A DNA stretch of 64,000 nt from Bacteroidota bacterium (GTDB taxonomy: Bacteria > Bacteroidota > Bacteroidia > Cytophagales > Cyclobacteriaceae), in the NCBI GenBank assembly GCA_018267195.1, contig JAFDYY010000005.1, positions 1-64,000 on the forward strand, written 5' to 3'. Below, one piece after another: positions 54,850 to 63,832 of this stretch (its first letter is position 1; each line of letters opens with the position of its first letter). Position numbers and translations under genes: made by a program. The notes under the pieces are model-generated. The model made no database searches. It saw only the letters and a program-made list of their open reading frames with translations, and was not told the DNA's origin.

Positions 54850-56466
54850 ATGTCCGCAAAATACATATTCGTTACCGGTGGTGTTACCTCCTCGCTCGGC
54901 AAGGGCATCATCTCGGCCTCGCTGGGCAAACTGCTGCAAGCCAGAGGGTTTTCCGTTACTATTCAAAAATTCGACCCCTACATCAATATTGATCCGGGTA
55001 CGTTAAACCCTTACGAGCATGGCGAATGCTACGTTACAGACGATGGAGCCGAAACCGACTTAGATCTGGGCCACTATGAGCGTTTTTTAAATGTTAGTAC
55101 CAGCCAGGCCAATAATGTTACCACCGGGCGTATCTACAATAATGTCATTACCAAAGAGCGGAAAGGTGAGTACTTAGGCAAAACCGTGCAGGTGATTCCG
55201 CACATCACCGATGAAATTAAACGGAATATCTTTTTATTAGGCGAAACCGGCCAATACGATTTTATCATTACCGAAATAGGTGGGTCGGTAGGCGATATCG
55301 AATCTTTGCCTTTTGTGGAGGCAGTGCGCCAGGTACGTTGGGAGTTGGGCGCTAACAACTCGATGGTGATCCACCTCACCCTCATCCCCTATTTAAAAGC
55401 AGCCAAAGAGTTGAAAACCAAACCCACGCAACACTCGGTAAAGGAGCTGCTATCGTATGGTATTCAACCCGATATTTTGGTTTGCCGCACCGAACTGCCT
55501 TTGTCGCTCGAGATCCGAAAAAAGCTGGCGCTCTTTTGCAATGTCAATATCAACTCGGTTATTGAAGCCATTGATGCCGACACCATTTATGACGTACCCC
55601 TCTTGATGCGTAAAGAAAAATTAGACGAGCGGGTACTCTCCAAACTGAAAATGACCTCCAAGCAGGAGCCTGAACTGGAACAATGGAAAGTTTTTTTGGC
55701 CAAACTGAAAAACCCGGTTAATGAAGTGACCATCGGGCTGGTGGGTAAATACGTTTCCTTGCCCGATGCGTATAAATCCATTGCCGAAGCCTTCATCCAC
55801 GCAGGCTCGCAAAACGATTGCAAAGTAAATGTGAAGTGGATTTCTTCCGAAGAGATCAACCGCGAAACGGCTACCGAAATACTTTCCGGCTTAGACGGTG
55901 TGTTGGTGGCTCCGGGCTTTGGCGAGCGTGGGCTGGAAGGAAAAATAGAAGCTGTTCGCTATGTGCGCGAAAATAAAATTCCTTTCTTGGGCATTTGTCT
56001 CGGCATGCAGATGGCAGTTATTGAATTTGCCCGCCACGTATTAAAACTGGATGCCAGCACCACCGAACTCCATACCAAAACCAAGCACCCGGTAATTGAT
56101 TTGATGGAAGAACAGAAAAAAATTACTGCCAAGGGCGGCACCATGCGGCTGGGCGCTTACGAATGTAAACTGAAGAAAGGCTCGAAAGCACACCATGTCT
56201 ATAACGAAACACTCATACAAGAACGGCATCGCCACCGCTATGAGTTTAATAATAAATACCTCGAACAAATGGAAGAAGGCGGCCTGAAGGCTGTGGGTAT
56301 CAATCCGGATTCGGGATTAGTGGAAGTAGTAGAATTAAAAGATCATCCTTGGTTTATCGGGGTGCAATATCACCCGGAATTGCGCAGCACTGTGCTTAAC
56401 CCGCATCCTTTGTTTGTAAAGTTTGTGGAAGCCGCCATGGAACGTAAAAAGTCGTTAAACAATTAG
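54850..56466 (+). CDS. pyrG: CTP synthase
   Basis: PyrG aminates UTP to CTP using glutamine and ATP. The ATG at 54850 gives 538 residues starting [20 protein letters not shown], the invariant family start; the in-frame extension to 54784 would run through the promoter. The synthetase half has the P-loop-like [10 protein letters not shown] and [19 protein letters not shown]. The C-terminal glutamine amidotransferase has the nucleophile cysteine in FLGICLGMQ and the His/Glu pair in VQYHPE. It is followed 38 nt later by yidC, so the two are likely cotranscribed from the promoter at 54798. Confidence 0.97.
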   Translation: MSAKYIFVTGGVTSSLGKGIISASLGKLLQARGFSVTIQKFDPYINIDPGTLNPYEHGECYVTDDGAETDLDLGHYERFLNVSTSQANNVTTGRIYNNVITKERKGEYLGKTVQVIPHITDEIKRNIFLLGETGQYDFIITEIGGSVGDIESLPFVEAVRQVRWELGANNSMVIHLTLIPYLKAAKELKTKPTQHSVKELLSYGIQPDILVCRTELPLSLEIRKKLALFCNVNINSVIEAIDADTIYDVPLLMRKEKLDERVLSKLKMTSKQEPELEQWKVFLAKLKNPVNEVTIGLVGKYVSLPDAYKSIAEAFIHAGSQNDCKVNVKWISSEEINRETATEILSGLDGVLVAPGFGERGLEGKIEAVRYVRENKIPFLGICLGMQMAVIEFARHVLKLDASTTELHTKTKHPVIDLMEEQKKITAKGGTMRLGAYECKLKKGSKAHHVYNETLIQERHRHRYEFNNKYLEQMEEGGLKAVGINPDSGLVEVVELKDHPWFIGVQYHPELRSTVLNPHPLFVKFVEAAMERKKSLNN

Positions 56467-56504
56467 TTTCAGTAAAAACAGTTTGAATCTCAACCCGAAA
56501 TTAA

Positions 56505-58286
56505 ATGGATAGGAACTCCGCCATCGGCCTTACGCTTATAGCCGTTTTATTATTTGTGTATTTTTATTTTTTTAGTCCGGCACCGGTGCCGGTAGAAACT
56601 CCTCAACCCACACCTGCAGCTGCCCAGCACACCTCCGATACCGTGCAGAAGAGAAATAATTCGCTGCCGGATACAGCCTTGATCAAAAGCATGGGAACGC
56701 TCGGAGCTTTTTTGAGTGGGGATGAAGAAATGATTTCCGCAGAAAATGATGTGCTCAAAATCACCTTTAGTAACCACGGCACCGTAAGTAAGGTAAACCT
56801 GAAAAATTTCAAAACTTATTACCAAAAACCATTGCTGCTGGCCAATGGAAAAAATAATCAGTTTTCGTTAACAACTGCCTATCAGGGCAAACCGTTGGAT
56901 TTGTATCAACTGCATTATCAACCGCAAGTGGTTAAACAAGCCGATTCCACAAAAATTATATTCACGGCAACCTTAGCTGATAATTCATTCATCAAACATA
57001 TTTACACCCTTCCGGCAAAGGGGTATCAGATCGGTTATTCGATCGAAACGAAGGGAATAACTTTACATGAAAAAGACTTGTCGCTGGCCTGGGTAAACTA
57101 TGTTCCGCTTCAGGAAAAAGATATTACCGACAGCCGCAACCGCACCACCATTAATTACTACACTTCGCAAAATTCTTTTAACGGATTATCGGAAAGCACT
57201 TCCGATACAAAAGCGATCAATGAACCGATTAAATGGGTGGCCATCCGGCAGAAATTTTTTGTGAGTGCCCTCTTTGCCAAGACCTCATTCAACACAGGCG
57301 CTTTGGCTACTTTTTCTGATCCGGCTGATTCTTCGATGGTAAAAAAAGCAGAAGTTAGCTTAACCATTCCGTCTGCGGCACTGGCCTCGGGCACCGCCCG
57401 CTTTTCATACTATTTTGGCCCCAATGATTACGACATTGAAAAGCATATTGCGGATGGTTTTTCGCGCAATGTTTATTTGGGCTGGCCTCCGGTAATCTGG
57501 GTAAATCAATATCTAGCCCGGCCTGTGTTTAAATTCTTACAAGGATTTATTTCCAATTACGGGCTCATCATATTTCTGTTGGTGCTCTTCATGAAGTTGT
57601 TGCTCACACCCCTCACCTATAGTTCTATGCTGGGGCAAGCAAAAATGCGTTTGCTGAAACCCGAGCTCGATGTCATTAAAGAAAAAAATGGCGACAACAT
57701 GGCACAGGCGCAGCAAGACCAGATGAAGCTGTACCAGCAGGCAGGCGTTAATCCCTTCAGCGGATGTATTCCGATTTTGCTTCAGTTTCCGATCATCCTT
57801 TCCATGTTTTATTTGTTCCCCAATTCTATTGATTTGCGGCAACAACATTTTTTGTGGGCCGATGATTTATCTACCTACGACTCGATCCTCCATTTGCCTT
57901 TCAAAATTCCGTTTGGCTTTGGCGACCACGTTAGTTTGTTTTTGCTGCTGATGACGGCCTCCCAACTTATCTTTCAGTGGCAGAACAACCAGCTACAGGC
58001 CGTGCAAGGACCGATGAAAGCCATGGGGTACGTAATGCCGGTTATTTTTATGTTTGTACTCAACTCGTTTTCGGCCGGCTTAAATTTTTACTACTTCGTT
58101 TCCAACCTGATCACGTTTGCACAACAAGCCGTAATTAAGCGCTTTGTAGATGAAAATAAAATCAAAGCCATTATGGACGAAAACCGGAAGAAGGCGGCTG
58201 CCGGGGTGGGTAAAAAATCTAAGTTCATGAGCAAGCTAGAAGAAGCCATGAAAGCCAGCGAAGCCCAACGCAAAACGAAGAAATAG
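56505..58286 (+). CDS. yidC: Membrane protein insertase YidC
   Basis: YidC inserts and folds inner-membrane proteins with or without SecYEG. The 593-residue protein has an N-terminal anchor (about 6-24) and a large periplasmic beta-sandwich (about 75-330). The Oxa1/YidC core (about 350-560) has five helices, including LARPVFKFLQGFISNYGLII, the cytoplasmic hairpin YQQAGVNPFSGCIPILLQFPI and a C-terminal NLITFAQQAVIKRF. A Lys-rich cytoplasmic tail follows, as is usual. Length and order match Bacteroidota YidC. It sits between pyrG and parAB. Confidence 0.95.
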   Translation: MDRNSAIGLTLIAVLLFVYFYFFSPAPVPVETPQPTPAAAQHTSDTVQKRNNSLPDTALIKSMGTLGAFLSGDEEMISAENDVLKITFSNHGTVSKVNLKNFKTYYQKPLLLANGKNNQFSLTTAYQGKPLDLYQLHYQPQVVKQADSTKIIFTATLADNSFIKHIYTLPAKGYQIGYSIETKGITLHEKDLSLAWVNYVPLQEKDITDSRNRTTINYYTSQNSFNGLSESTSDTKAINEPIKWVAIRQKFFVSALFAKTSFNTGALATFSDPADSSMVKKAEVSLTIPSAALASGTARFSYYFGPNDYDIEKHIADGFSRNVYLGWPPVIWVNQYLARPVFKFLQGFISNYGLIIFLLVLFMKLLLTPLTYSSMLGQAKMRLLKPELDVIKEKNGDNMAQAQQDQMKLYQQAGVNPFSGCIPILLQFPIILSMFYLFPNSIDLRQQHFLWADDLSTYDSILHLPFKIPFGFGDHVSLFLLLMTASQLIFQWQNNQLQAVQGPMKAMGYVMPVIFMFVLNSFSAGLNFYYFVSNLITFAQQAVIKRFVDENKIKAIMDENRKKAAAGVGKKSKFMSKLEEAMKASEAQRKTKK

Positions 58287-58340
58287 TTCTTCATTATGTA
58301 AGGCCTTCAACAATTCTTTGTGCATGCTCTGTTGAACATA

Positions 58341-58395
58341 AGTGGATAACATTGTTTCACGAACGTTCCACGATGGCCGATTAGCCCTATCTTTG
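58341..58395 (+). promoter_or_regulatory. parAB control region: promoter, parS-like half-sites, DnaA-like box
   Basis: TATCTTTG (58388-58395) is an exact -7 box 26 nt before parA, with GTTC at a 19-nt spacing as a poor -33. Two direct copies of a parS half-site pattern, GTTTCACG (58354-58361) and GTTCCACG (58365-58372), overlap that -33. AGTGGATAA (58341-58349) is one base from the reverse complement of a DnaA box. The promoter is well supported; the protein-binding roles are inference. Confidence 0.5.
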
Positions 58396-58421
58396 TCATC
58401 ACTATTTATCAAATTAAGTTC

Positions 58422-59195
58422 ATGGGCAAAATCATTGCAATTGCAAACCAAAAAGGAGGCGTAGGCAAAACCACTTCGGCCATCAACCTGGCCGCCAGTC
58501 TGGCCGTACTGGAATACAAAACATTGCTGGTAGATGCCGACCCGCAGGCCAACTCTACATCGGGTTTGGGCATGAACCCTAAAGAGATTAAAAAAAGTAT
58601 TTACGAATGCATGGTGGATGGCGTAAAACCCTCGGAAGCCATTATAAAAAATGAATTGAAATTTTTAGATGTGCTTCCTTCGCACATCGACTTGGTAGGG
58701 GCTGAGGTAGAGATGGTAAACATTGAGCATCGCGAAGAAAAAATGCGCAACGTCTTGGCCGAGATAAAAGATCAGTATGATTTTATTTTGATTGACTGCT
58801 CGCCTTCGCTGGGGCTCATCACCATTAACTCACTCACTGCGGCCGACTCGGTAATTATTCCGGTACAATGCGAATATTTTGCGTTGGAAGGATTAGGGAA
58901 ATTGCTGAACACCATTAAGATTATACAAACCCGGCTAAATCCAAAACTGGAAATTGAAGGTATCTTACTGACGCTGTACGATTCGCGCACCTCTTTGGGC
59001 AACCAGGTAGTGGAAGAAGTACGCACTCACTTTAAAAATATTGCTTTCCAAACCATCATCCCACGAAACGTAAAACTGAGCGAATCGCCCAGTTTCGGCT
59101 TGCCGGTAATTGTGCATGATGCCGAAAGCAAGGGCGCCATCAGTTACCTGAATTTGGCACGCGAAGTATTGAACAAAAACGGAATGCACAAATGA
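58422..59195 (+). CDS. parA: Chromosome-partitioning ATPase ParA (Soj)
   Basis: ParA is the Walker-type ATPase that moves ParB-parS complexes during chromosome segregation. The 257-residue protein has the deviant Walker A motif KGGVGKTT (11-18), the Walker A-prime strand LLVDADPQANSTSG (about 36-50), Walker B FILIDCSPSLG (about 120-130) and the C-terminal PRNVKLSESPSFGLP. The short length without an N-terminal helix-turn-helix indicates the chromosomal Soj type, not a plasmid repressor type. It overlaps parB by 4 nt. Confidence 0.96.
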   Translation: MGKIIAIANQKGGVGKTTSAINLAASLAVLEYKTLLVDADPQANSTSGLGMNPKEIKKSIYECMVDGVKPSEAIIKNELKFLDVLPSHIDLVGAEVEMVNIEHREEKMRNVLAEIKDQYDFILIDCSPSLGLITINSLTAADSVIIPVQCEYFALEGLGKLLNTIKIIQTRLNPKLEIEGILLTLYDSRTSLGNQVVEEVRTHFKNIAFQTIIPRNVKLSESPSFGLPVIVHDAESKGAISYLNLAREVLNKNGMHK

Positions 59196-60085
59196 GCCTC
59201 AAGAAAAAAGCATTGGGCCGCGGGCTAAGTGCCTTGCTTAGCGACTCGGAAGGAGAAAAATCGGAGGTGGAAGTAGTTAATCCCTCCCTATCGCCCGCCC
59301 ATAGCAATCTAAACGAAATAGCCGTTGATGAAATTGAAACCAACCCGTTTCAACCCCGCCAGCATTTCGATCAGGAAGCCCTTAGCGAATTGGCCGAATC
59401 CATTAAGGTACATGGCATTATCCAACCCATTACCGTACGGAAGTTAGCACCGAATCAATATCAGCTCATTTCCGGAGAACGCAGGTTTCAAGCCTCCAAG
59501 CTGGCCGGATTAAAAATGTTGCCGGCCTACGTTCGAACTGCCAACGACCAGCAGATGTTGGAAATGGCATTGATCGAAAATATTCAGCGCGAAAATCTGA
59601 ACCCTATCGAAATCTCATTAAGTTACCAACGTCTCATATCAGAATGTAGCCTGAAACAAGAAGAATTAGGTGAGCGGGTAGGCAAAAACCGAACCACCGT
59701 AACCAACTACTTACGCCTGTTAAAACTGCCGCCCGATATCCAGATTGCACTGCGCGATAATAAAATTTCTATGGGCCATGCCCGAGCCATTATCAATGTA
59801 GAAAACCCGGATACACAGCTTTTCATCCTCAAGAAAATTATAGCCGAAGATCTTTCGGTACGTGCCGTAGAATCGCTTGCCCGCGATTTAGGATCCATCA
59901 AAAAAGAATCATTAGAAAAACCAGCCTCTAATGCCACCAAAGAGATTCATCAATTACAAAGTCGTTTATCTTCGCACTTTGGCACGAAAGTTACAGTGAA
60001 GAGTGACGGCAAAAAGGGCGATATCCGTATTCCCTTTCTGTCGGTTGAAGATTTAAACCGGGTATTGGAAATTTTAAAAATTTAA
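59192..60085 (+). CDS. parB: Chromosome-partitioning protein ParB (Spo0J)
   Basis: ParB binds parS and spreads as a CTP-dependent clamp. The 297-residue protein shows the usual N-terminus (ALGRGLSALLSD, which contacts ParA) and the CTP-binding ParB/Srx domain (about 45-140) with NPFQPRQHFD, GERRFQASK and ALIENIQRENLNPIE. The helix-turn-helix (about 155-190) is QEELGERVGKNRTTVTNYLR, and a C-terminal dimer domain follows. ATGA overlap with parA indicates coupled translation. DUF5683 follows after 1 nt. Confidence 0.96.
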   Translation: MSLKKKALGRGLSALLSDSEGEKSEVEVVNPSLSPAHSNLNEIAVDEIETNPFQPRQHFDQEALSELAESIKVHGIIQPITVRKLAPNQYQLISGERRFQASKLAGLKMLPAYVRTANDQQMLEMALIENIQRENLNPIEISLSYQRLISECSLKQEELGERVGKNRTTVTNYLRLLKLPPDIQIALRDNKISMGHARAIINVENPDTQLFILKKIIAEDLSVRAVESLARDLGSIKKESLEKPASNATKEIHQLQSRLSSHFGTKVTVKSDGKKGDIRIPFLSVEDLNRVLEILKI

Positions 60086-60086
60086 C

Positions 60087-60668
60087 ATGCGCATAGCTAT
60101 CCTTTCTTTGCTTCTCGGGTGGGTGGGCTACCCCTGCTTTGGGCAAGAGGTAAAGAAAGACTCTGTAGTTCAATCCGATTCCGTTTATATAAACCACGGC
60201 AAGAAAAAAATCAGCGTGGATGCCTACGCCAAACGCTTCGACCCTCGGAAAGCATTGTTTTATTCGGCCATCCTACCCGGAGCAGGCCAAGCCTACAACA
60301 AAAAATACTGGAAGATACCCTTGGTTTATGCCGGTCTGATCAGTTTAGTAGGAGTTGTAAAATATTATAATGACGGAGAAGTGAAGTACAAACAACAATT
60401 GTTTTACAATATAAACCACCCCAACATTACCTATAACCCCATCAGTGGGGCTACCACTGCTAACCTACGCACCGTAGTAGATTTTGCCCGCCGGCAGCGC
60501 GATTACTTCGCCATCTTAACAGGCCTTTTTTACATTCTTCAAATTGTAGATGCCCATGTAGATGCCCACCTGAAAGAATTTGACATAAACCCCAATATGC
60601 ATGTGCGTATTGAACCCAGCATGTTGCCTTCCGGAACAGCCGGGCTGGCCTTAACAATACACTTTTAA
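60087..60668 (+). CDS. DUF5683 exported membrane protein
   Basis: The 193-residue protein has a signal peptide (to about 20, YPCFGQ), the block DPRKALFYSAILPGAGQAYN and KKYWKIPLVYAG with two short hydrophobic segments, and the C-terminal IVDAHVDAHLKEFDI, all hallmarks of DUF5683. The family is conserved in Bacteroidota, often exactly between parB and dapB, with no known role. The 1-nt gap to parB makes co-translation with the partition genes likely. A link to segregation or envelope assembly is only positional. Confidence 0.88.
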   Translation: MRIAILSLLLGWVGYPCFGQEVKKDSVVQSDSVYINHGKKKISVDAYAKRFDPRKALFYSAILPGAGQAYNKKYWKIPLVYAGLISLVGVVKYYNDGEVKYKQQLFYNINHPNITYNPISGATTANLRTVVDFARRQRDYFAILTGLFYILQIVDAHVDAHLKEFDINPNMHVRIEPSMLPSGTAGLALTIHF

Positions 60669-60752
60669 TTTCTTATGTTCCGGCACGTAACATCTTGCCG
60701 CAAACGACTACAAACACTTTAACTAATCTATTAACGGTATATAAAAAAACAC

Positions 60753-61457
60753 ATGAACATTCTCCTGATCGGCTACGGCAAAATGGGCAAAGCCATAGAA
60801 GCAATTGCCCTCTCTCGCGGGCATGTTGTTTTCAAAGTGGATAACCCACAAGAGCTTATTCAATTTACTCACCCAGCCGATGTGGCCATTGAATTTTCGC
60901 AACCCGATGCCGTGGTTGCCAACCTTATTTATTGTTTTGAAAAAAAAATCCCGGTTGTGTGCGGCACCACCGGGTGGCTAAACAGAAAAGAAGAAATGGA
61001 AAATTGTTGCCTTCAAAAAGGTGGTGCTTTTTTTTATGCTTCTAACTACAGTTTAGGCGTAAATCTTTTTTTTAAATTGAATGAATACCTGGCCCAACTA
61101 ATGCGTACCCAAGCCGGGTATGATGTTTCTCTTAGCGAAACCCACCATACCCAAAAGAAAGATGCCCCCAGCGGTACAGCCATTACGTTGGCACAAGGCA
61201 TTATTAAAAACTATCCGCCCAAAAAAGAATGGAAATTAAATGAAACCGACACCCCCGATGCCCTCGTTATTAAAGCATTTAGAATAGACCCTGCTCCCGG
61301 AACGCACGAAGTAAAATACACCAGCCCAATAGATGATATAGAAATAAAACATACTGCCCACTCGCGCGAAGGCTTCGCCAGAGGAGCCTTGTTAGTAGCC
61401 GAATGGCTGGCCGGCAAAAAAGGCGTGTTCTCGATGGATGATTATTTAAAGTTCTGA
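60753..61457 (+). CDS. dapB: 4-hydroxy-tetrahydrodipicolinate reductase
   Basis: DapB makes tetrahydrodipicolinate in the lysine/diaminopimelate pathway. The 234-residue protein is at the short end of the family, as is usual in Bacteroidota. It has the NAD(P)-binding GYGKMGKAIE (7-16), CGTTGW and SNYSLGVNLFFKL. The catalytic and substrate-binding block is SETHHTQKKDAPSGTAITLA, with the paired histidines and the lysine. It lies 84 nt after the DUF5683 gene and 48 nt before lepB. Confidence 0.95.
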   Translation: MNILLIGYGKMGKAIEAIALSRGHVVFKVDNPQELIQFTHPADVAIEFSQPDAVVANLIYCFEKKIPVVCGTTGWLNRKEEMENCCLQKGGAFFYASNYSLGVNLFFKLNEYLAQLMRTQAGYDVSLSETHHTQKKDAPSGTAITLAQGIIKNYPPKKEWKLNETDTPDALVIKAFRIDPAPGTHEVKYTSPIDDIEIKHTAHSREGFARGALLVAEWLAGKKGVFSMDDYLKF

Positions 61458-61505
61458 GTTTGACATTTTTTGGTTTTCTTTGCACCGCTTAAAAAAATAG
61501 ATAAG

Positions 61506-62660
61506 ATGAATTGGAAATTCTGGGAGAAGAAAAAAGAAGAAAAGAAAAAACCTAAATCATTGCTGCGCGAGTGGTGGGATGCCATCGTTTTTGCCGTAGT
61601 GGCCGCCACGCTTATTCGCTGGTTGATTATGGAAGCCTATACCATCCCTACTCCTTCTATGGAAAACTCATTACTGGTAGGTGATTTCCTTTTTGTAAGC
61701 AAATTTCATTATGGTACACGCACCCCGCGTACACCCCTTCAGATTCCATTGACCCATCAAAAAATATGGTTTACCAATATCCCTTCCTACCTCGACTGGG
61801 TGCAACTCCCCTCCTTCCGCTTACCCGGCTTCACACATGTAAAACGGGGCGATGTAGTCGTCTTTAATGTTCCGGATATAGGACAAAATAATATGGATGA
61901 ACCCGACCGCAGCAAATGGATACACTACCCGGTAGATTTAAAAACCAACTACATTAAAAGATGCGTAGCTGTGAGCGGAGATGTGGTGGAAGTAAAAGAT
62001 GGCGATGTGTACATCAATGGAAGTGCGATGGAGAAACCACCCGGAATGAAAATGAGTTACCTCGTTACTTCAAAAGACCAGATCAACCCGCGCAACCTGG
62101 AAAAACTGGAACTGGACGGGGATGATTACCACCTCTACGGGCTACAAGACAATAACGAAGTAGCCTATAGTATGTTCCTTACTGATAAAAAATTTCAGGA
62201 AGTAAAAACCCTGCCTTATATTACATCCATAATCCCTCAGTTAGAGTCAAGAGGAATTAGTCGTGGCGATGTATTTCCACAATCTAAATACACGAAATGG
62301 AACATGGATTTTTTCGGACCACTTACCATCCCCAAAGAAGGATGGACCATTCCGATCAACGACTCTACTCTTTCGGTGTATGGTTCTACCATCCGCGATT
62401 ACGACCACAACAGTGATGTAAAAATCGACAGCGGACGGTTAGTAATAGACGGGAAAGAACTGAAAGAATATACCTTTAAACAAAATTATTATTTCATGAT
62501 GGGCGATAACCGGCACAATTCGCAAGACTCTCGTGTGTGGGGTTTTGTACCGGAAGACCACATCGTGGGTAAAGGATTTTTTATCTGGCTTTCGCTTGAT
62601 AAGTATGGCGATTTCCTACACAAAATCAGGTGGAGTCGGTTTTTTAATTTGATCAGGTAA
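61506..62660 (+). CDS. lepB: Signal peptidase I
   Basis: LepB removes signal peptides from exported proteins. The ATG at 61506 gives a 384-residue protein with a Lys/Glu-rich cytoplasmic start, one membrane helix (about 22-40) and the catalytic serine in IPTPSMENSLLVGD. The catalytic lysine lies in NYIKRCVAVSGDVVEVKDG, and the closing box is MGDNRHNSQDSRVWGFVP. An insertion of about 100 residues between the lysine box and the MGDNR box (about 175-310) is characteristic of Bacteroidota enzymes. The upstream in-frame start at 61470 is not needed. Confidence 0.95.
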   Translation: MNWKFWEKKKEEKKKPKSLLREWWDAIVFAVVAATLIRWLIMEAYTIPTPSMENSLLVGDFLFVSKFHYGTRTPRTPLQIPLTHQKIWFTNIPSYLDWVQLPSFRLPGFTHVKRGDVVVFNVPDIGQNNMDEPDRSKWIHYPVDLKTNYIKRCVAVSGDVVEVKDGDVYINGSAMEKPPGMKMSYLVTSKDQINPRNLEKLELDGDDYHLYGLQDNNEVAYSMFLTDKKFQEVKTLPYITSIIPQLESRGISRGDVFPQSKYTKWNMDFFGPLTIPKEGWTIPINDSTLSVYGSTIRDYDHNSDVKIDSGRLVIDGKELKEYTFKQNYYFMMGDNRHNSQDSRVWGFVPEDHIVGKGFFIWLSLDKYGDFLHKIRWSRFFNLIR

Positions 62661-62678
62661 TCCACGCAGTACTCGTAC

Positions 62679-63341
62679 TTACCAGTCAATTTCTTTCTGC
62701 CCGTGGCTTCGCAGATAGTCATTGGTTTTGCTGAAATGCCGGCAGCCAAAAAAACCGCGGTCGGCCGAAAAGGGTGATGGATGCGCACTCATCAGCACCA
62801 GATGCTTCGAACGGTCTATCAGTTCACCTTTCTTTTGAGCATACGCACCCCACAGCAAAAAAACAACATGACTTTTTTCTGCCGATACCACGCGGATAGC
62901 CGCATCGGTAAAGGTCTCCCATCCTTTTTTTTGGTGTGAACCGGGCAAAGAAGCCCGAACCGTAAGGGTGGCATTAAGCAGCAGCACCCCTTGCCGGGCC
63001 CATCGGTTCAGATCGCCTGAGGCCGGAATCGGTTTTCCTAAATCGGTCGCTATTTCTTTAAAGATGTTTACCAACGAAGGCGGCACCCTCATCCCCTCGC
63101 GCACAGAAAAACACAACCCGTTTGCCTGGCCGGGGCCATGGTAGGGGTCTTGGCCAAGGATCACTACCTTTACATCATCAAAAAGACAGCTATCGAAAGC
63201 CTGAAAAATTTCTTTTCCCGGTGGGTAAACCGTTTGGGTTTGATATTCCTGTTTAACATAACTGGCCAGTTGGGAAAAATAGTCTTTTTCAAACTCGACT
63301 GCCAATTTTTGTTTCCACGAGTCGGTAATCTTTACGTGCAT
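62679..63341 (-). CDS. ung: Uracil-DNA glycosylase (family 1)
   Basis: Ung removes uracil from DNA. The protein has about 220 residues and all family 1 motifs: the water-activating GQDPYHGPGQANGLCFSV (Asp near residue 62), the uracil-binding LLLNATLTVR, and the HPSPFSADRGFFGCRHFSKTN loop with its histidine. The start is either ATG 63341 (MHVKITDSW) or ATG 63350, three codons longer; I prefer the former. It is tail-to-tail with lepB (18 nt) and divergent from apaG. Confidence 0.95.
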   Translation of the reverse strand: MHVKITDSWKQKLAVEFEKDYFSQLASYVKQEYQTQTVYPPGKEIFQAFDSCLFDDVKVVILGQDPYHGPGQANGLCFSVREGMRVPPSLVNIFKEIATDLGKPIPASGDLNRWARQGVLLLNATLTVRASLPGSHQKKGWETFTDAAIRVVSAEKSHVVFLLWGAYAQKKGELIDRSKHLVLMSAHPSPFSADRGFFGCRHFSKTNDYLRSHGQKEIDW

Positions 63342-63392
63342 GTTGTACATTTGATTGAATCAACCTTCAATCCGAAAATTATAAAAATTTGA

Positions 63393-63400
63393 TATTTTTG
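63393..63400 (+). promoter_or_regulatory. -7 element (TATTTTTG) 5 nt before apaG
   Basis: An exact TAnnTTTG match ends 5 nt before the apaG ATG. There is no TTG at the standard distance. It belongs to the short-leader group. Confidence 0.45.
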
Positions 63401-63405
63401 AGTAG

Positions 63406-63792
63406 ATGATTGCCGAAGTAACCCAAGGAATAAAAGTAACGGTGGAAACAGAGTACCAACCCGCATACTCTAATCCAACGCAATACCATCATGTTTTTAC
63501 ATACCGCATCACCATTGAAAACCAGAGCGAATTTACCATTCAGCTGTTGCGCAGGCGGTGGCTGATTAAAGATGCCGGTTTTGAATCGCGCGAGGTGGAG
63601 GGCAAGGGGGTTGTGGGCCAACAGCCCGTGTTGGAGCCGGGGCAATCGCATCAATATGTATCGGGGTGTAATTTAAAATCAGGTATCGGCAAAATGGGCG
63701 GCAGCTATTTAATGGAACGCATCTTGGATGGCACCCAGTTTTTTGTGGTTATCCCCGAGTTTACCATGACCGAACCCTTGCGTTTAAACTGA
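63406..63792 (+). CDS. apaG: ApaG-domain protein
   Basis: This 128-residue single-domain protein has the ApaG (DUF525) beta-sandwich fold. Landmarks are TRGI/TQGIKVTVETEYQP near the start, TYRITIENQSEFTIQLLRRR, GVVGQQPVLEPGQSHQYVSG (the glycine-rich phosphate-like loop), MGGSYLM and IPEFTMTEP. In proteobacteria ApaG is linked to cobalt/magnesium resistance and diadenosine-tetraphosphate metabolism, but its biochemical activity is unresolved. It is divergent from ung. Confidence 0.93.
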   Translation: MIAEVTQGIKVTVETEYQPAYSNPTQYHHVFTYRITIENQSEFTIQLLRRRWLIKDAGFESREVEGKGVVGQQPVLEPGQSHQYVSGCNLKSGIGKMGGSYLMERILDGTQFFVVIPEFTMTEPLRLN

Positions 63793-63832
63793 TTTTTTTA
63801 AAACCTACCCTATTTAACTTCCCCACCCGGCT

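Noticed and set aside
58287..58421. Replication origin next to parAB
   Set aside because: Only one imperfect DnaA box, no AT-rich unwinding element and no dnaA or other origin-flanking gene is visible. I do not call oriC.
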